From Mycolicibacterium porcinum (GTDB lineage Bacteria; Actinomycetota; Actinomycetes; Mycobacteriales; Mycobacteriaceae), in the NCBI GenBank assembly GCA_002086835.1, contig MVIG01000004.1, positions 62,001 through 126,000 of the forward strand: a stretch of DNA of 64,000 nt, given 5' to 3'. Position numbers and translations under genes: made by a program. Within the stretch, counting starts at the first letter, position 1. Every line of letters begins with the position of its first letter. A model generated the notes under the pieces. It searched no databases. It was not told the DNA's origin and worked only from the letters and a program-made list of their open reading frames with translations. Below, in pieces: positions 61,443 to 64,000 of the stretch.

Positions 61443-64000
61443 GTGGTCACCTCTCGCAGCACCTCTCGCAATGCGTCCAGCCACAGCGCCTGCAGGGCGG
61501 CGATGTCGGCGGCGGACAGAATGTCGGGCAGGGTCCGCCACTGGGTGCCGAGCACGGCTGACCCATCGCGGTCGATCACCGCGGCCATGATCGTCAGTTC
61601 GTGGCGCACAGCGACATTCGGTTCGGGTATGGGGGTCACACCGGTCTGCAGCGACCGATCCTGCAGCAGGGCGTGATCGGACGCATCCAGCTCGATCCGG
61701 CCCAGGTAGTTGAGCAGCACCTGCGGGTCCCGATGGGCACCGAGGCGTTCGGCGGTGTCCTCGCGCAGGTACCGCAGCAGCCCGTAGTCGATGGCATCGC
61801 CGGGAATCGCTGCCACCTGCGCGGCCACACCCCTGGCATCATCGACGGTCAGCCGCAACGGGTAGATCATGCTGAGCAGCCCTAAGGTATCGCCGGTGTC
61901 CACCTCGCCGCCGTGGTCTGACACCACCGCATCCGACCTGCCGTGAGTCTCCAACGCCAGCAACGGCGCCGGAGTCGGCTGGCCACGGTGCCGGCGCCAA
62001 CTGGTCAGAGCTCGAGCCGTCGCCGCGGCCAGTACCTCGGTCACCGGGACCGGGCCGGTCAACAGCCGGGACGTCAACTCAGGTTCGGCGAAGGACATCG
62101 TGACCGTCACATCGGCCATCCGGTCTATGGCGGGATCGATTCGGCGAGCACCGATCTCAGGATCGTCGCCGCTGAACTGCCGCTCCCAGAATGCGCACGT
62201 GTCCAGCCCGGCCGCCCGTTCGGTGAGCAGCCTCGACCACTGCCGGAGCGAGGTGTGTTCCCGGACCGGCATCGGTGATCGTCCGGACGTCAGTGCATAC
62301 CAGGCATTTTCGAGCTCGCCGACCAGGATCCGCCACGATGCCGGGTCCAGCGCCAGCACGTGGGCGGTCAGGATGAGCAGCCCGCCCTCGGCCTGCGGGT
62401 GGTGCAACCAGACCGCGTCGAGCATCGATCCGTTGTCCGGATTCATGCGCTGCACCGAGGCCTCGGCCTGCTCGGCCACCGCGTTGTTGAGGTCACCGGA
62501 AGCCGTAGCTTCGGTCAGCGGTTCGCGCGGTGCGTGCGGGACCAGGGCCAGGGCGTCACGGTCGAGCCGGGTGCGCAGCACCTCGTGCCCGTCGATCACG
62601 GTGCGCAACAGGGCTTCCAGCTGCGCACGGGTGATTCCCGCGGGCAACCGGAAGACCTCGGTCTGCGCGAGCCGGCGAGGCTCGCCGTACTGGTACAGCC
62701 ACCGCCCGTTGGGCAGCAGCGGGATGGGCCCCGACGGCGTGGCTTCGCCGGGTGCGTCGTCGGACCGCTCGACGGCGACCGCGTCGGAGTCGATGGCGGC
62801 GGCGAGTTCGCGAACCGTCGCACAGTCCAGCATCAACCGCGCCCGCAACGCGACGCCTCGGCGTCGCACGGCTTGCACGACCGACAGGGCCACGATGCTG
62901 TCCAGGCCGAGATCGAGGAAGTCGGCGGTGACGTCGACACCGGTTCCCTCGGGTGGTCCCAACACCTCGGCCAGTACCTCGGCGAGCACCCGCTCGGTCT
63001 CGGTGGCCGGTTGCGCGGATCCCTCGGCAGTCCCGCCGGTGCCGAGCGCTGCCAACGCGGCATCGTCGACCTTGCCGTTGGTGGTCAGCGGGATCTCGTC
63101 GACGACGACGATGTGGTGCGGCACCAGATGTCTTGGCAGCGTGGTGGTCAACATCCGGCGCAGCTCCGTGGCCGGGGTCCTCGTGACCACGTATGCGACG
63201 AGTCGCGGGCCGCTGCGGTGCCGCCGTACCGCCACATGGGCGTGCCGGACGTCGGGATGGGTGTGCAGTGTCGCGGCCACCTCGCCGGGTTCCACCCGGA
63301 AACCGCGGATCTTGACCTGGTCGTCGCTGCGTCCGAGGAATTCGATGGCCCGCGATTCCGGATTGCGGCGCACCACATCTCCGGTGCGGTACATCCGGGC
63401 GCCGGGGGTGAAGGGGTCGGCGACGAACCGCGCGGCCGTCTCCCCCGGCCTTCCGAGGTAACCTCGCGTCAATTGTCCACCGGCCAAATACAGTTCGCCG
63501 TAGACGCCGTCGGGAACCGGGCGCAGCCATCCGTCGAGCACGTAGGCCGCGGTCGACTCGGTGGGATGACCGATGCACGGTTGGGCGTGTTCGGCGATGG
63601 CGGCGACAACGGCCTCCACCGTGGTCTCGGTCGGTCCGTAGCAGTTGTGCGCCGACATCCCGGTGCGCCCGCACTCGGACTGGATCCCCTGCCAGGTAGC
63701 GGTGTCGATGGCCTCACCGCCGAGCGCGAGCACCGCCAGCGGCACCCGGCTCAGCAGGCCCGCGGCCCGCAGCGAGGCGAACATCGACGGGGTGGTGTCG
63801 ATCATGTCGATCGCGAAGCGCCCGATGGTGTCCACCAGGGCCTCGGCATCGCGTTGCACGTCGTCGGAGACGATGTGCACGGTGTGCCCGCCGAGCAGCG
63901 CCGCCAACGGCTGCCAGGCCGCGTCGAACGTGAACGACCAGGCGTGGGCCACCCGTAGCGGACGGCCGAGACGTGCGGCCGCCGGCTGCAACACCTGGTG
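61439..64000 (-). CDS. mbtF: Mycobactin nonribosomal peptide synthetase MbtF, C-terminal part
   Basis: The visible 853 residues (the start lies beyond the window) hold most of an adenylation domain with motifs [49 protein letters not shown] and NGKVDD, then a carrier domain with the phosphopantetheine Ser in LGLDSIVAL (codon near 62898), and a terminal domain of the epimerization/condensation superfamily. The adenylation domain should activate hydroxylysine. In the terminal domain the catalytic HHxxxDG is altered to [11 protein letters not shown], while the NYLGRIE motif remains. MbtF is proposed to add the last, cyclised hydroxylysine of mycobactin. It overlaps mbtG by 4 bp. Confidence 0.93.
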   Translation of the reverse strand, partial: HQVLQPAAARLGRPLRVAHAWSFTFDAAWQPLAALLGGHTVHIVSDDVQRDAEALVDTIGRFAIDMIDTTPSMFASLRAAGLLSRVPLAVLALGGEAIDTATWQGIQSECGRTGMSAHNCYGPTETTVEAVVAAIAEHAQPCIGHPTESTAAYVLDGWLRPVPDGVYGELYLAGGQLTRGYLGRPGETAARFVADPFTPGARMYRTGDVVRRNPESRAIEFLGRSDDQVKIRGFRVEPGEVAATLHTHPDVRHAHVAVRRHRSGPRLVAYVVTRTPATELRRMLTTTLPRHLVPHHIVVVDEIPLTTNGKVDDAALAALGTGGTAEGSAQPATETERVLAEVLAEVLGPPEGTGVDVTADFLDLGLDSIVALSVVQAVRRRGVALRARLMLDCATVRELAAAIDSDAVAVERSDDAPGEATPSGPIPLLPNGRWLYQYGEPRRLAQTEVFRLPAGITRAQLEALLRTVIDGHEVLRTRLDRDALALVPHAPREPLTEATASGDLNNAVAEQAEASVQRMNPDNGSMLDAVWLHHPQAEGGLLILTAHVLALDPASWRILVGELENAWYALTSGRSPMPVREHTSLRQWSRLLTERAAGLDTCAFWERQFSGDDPEIGARRIDPAIDRMADVTVTMSFAEPELTSRLLTGPVPVTEVLAAATARALTSWRRHRGQPTPAPLLALETHGRSDAVVSDHGGEVDTGDTLGLLSMIYPLRLTVDDARGVAAQVAAIPGDAIDYGLLRYLREDTAERLGAHRDPQVLLNYLGRIELDASDHALLQDRSLQTGVTPIPEPNVAVRHELTIMAAVIDRDGSAVLGTQWRTLPDILSAADIAALQALWLDALREVLREVTT

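Noticed and set aside
62360-63958. A 532-codon plus-strand open frame opposite mbtF
   Set aside because: It is antisense to canonical adenylation-domain motifs and has shadow-type composition.

Overview
The window is high-GC actinobacterial DNA and reads as a chromosome segment of a rapidly growing mycobacterium (Mycolicibacterium-type). The grounds are the mycobactin genes mbtF/mbtG/mbtH at the right end, the smtB-zur pair, decaprenyl diphosphate synthase, a cutinase-like protein, a UspABC-type sugar importer, ESX/Esp proteins, and a gene order from about 12 kb onward that matches, from memory, the Mycobacterium tuberculosis Rv2314c-Rv2379c backbone with many local insertions.

Layout. 1-830: the end of a heavily decayed IS481-family element next to a tRNA-Met gene. 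1.0-4.5 kb: a small membrane protein, threonine aldolase, a class-C beta-lactamase-fold lipoprotein and an AhpD-like protein. 4.6-11.3 kb: a catabolic island with a two-domain Lrp-type regulator divergent from an NCS1 permease, a ureohydrolase, a ThDP enzyme and a sodium:solute symporter, whose reading frames overlap or nearly abut; it looks like uptake and breakdown of a guanidino compound. 11.3-19.1 kb: a membrane protein, TldD/TldE, a P-loop kinase, a Tat-exported sulfatase, an extended SDR and a cutinase. 19.3-28.7 kb: uspABC, a DUF4349 protein, an ECF transporter (T protein plus an S-A-A fusion), MarR and MFS, DUF1275. 28.9-34.4 kb: phytase-like esterase, VIT1 family, acyl-CoA oxidase, small secreted proteins, tRNA-Asn.

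34.5-49 kb is housekeeping: dnaG, dgt, a TPM-domain protein, an HxlR/SDR/ADH redox cassette, glyS, the zinc regulators smtB-zur, NUDIX, uppS, recO, amiA2. 49-51.3 kb interrupts this block with a three-gene espA/espC/espD-like (ESX-1-associated) cassette preceded by a tiny translationally coupled ORF and followed by a proline-rich membrane protein. 51.3-59.4 kb returns to housekeeping on the minus strand: era, a deaminase-like protein, CNNM, ybeY, phoH, rsmE, dnaJ2, hrcA. 59.5-64 kb is the 3' end of the mycobactin operon (mbtF partial, mbtG, mbtH).

The items most worth a second look are the Esp cassette at an unusual locus, four regularly spaced motifs at the IS end, two copies of a complex palindromic element (one inside the usp operon), the leaderless smtB-zur promoter with nested operators, the guanidino-catabolism cluster, and the degenerate terminal domain of MbtF. 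All family assignments come from reading motifs; no database search was possible.
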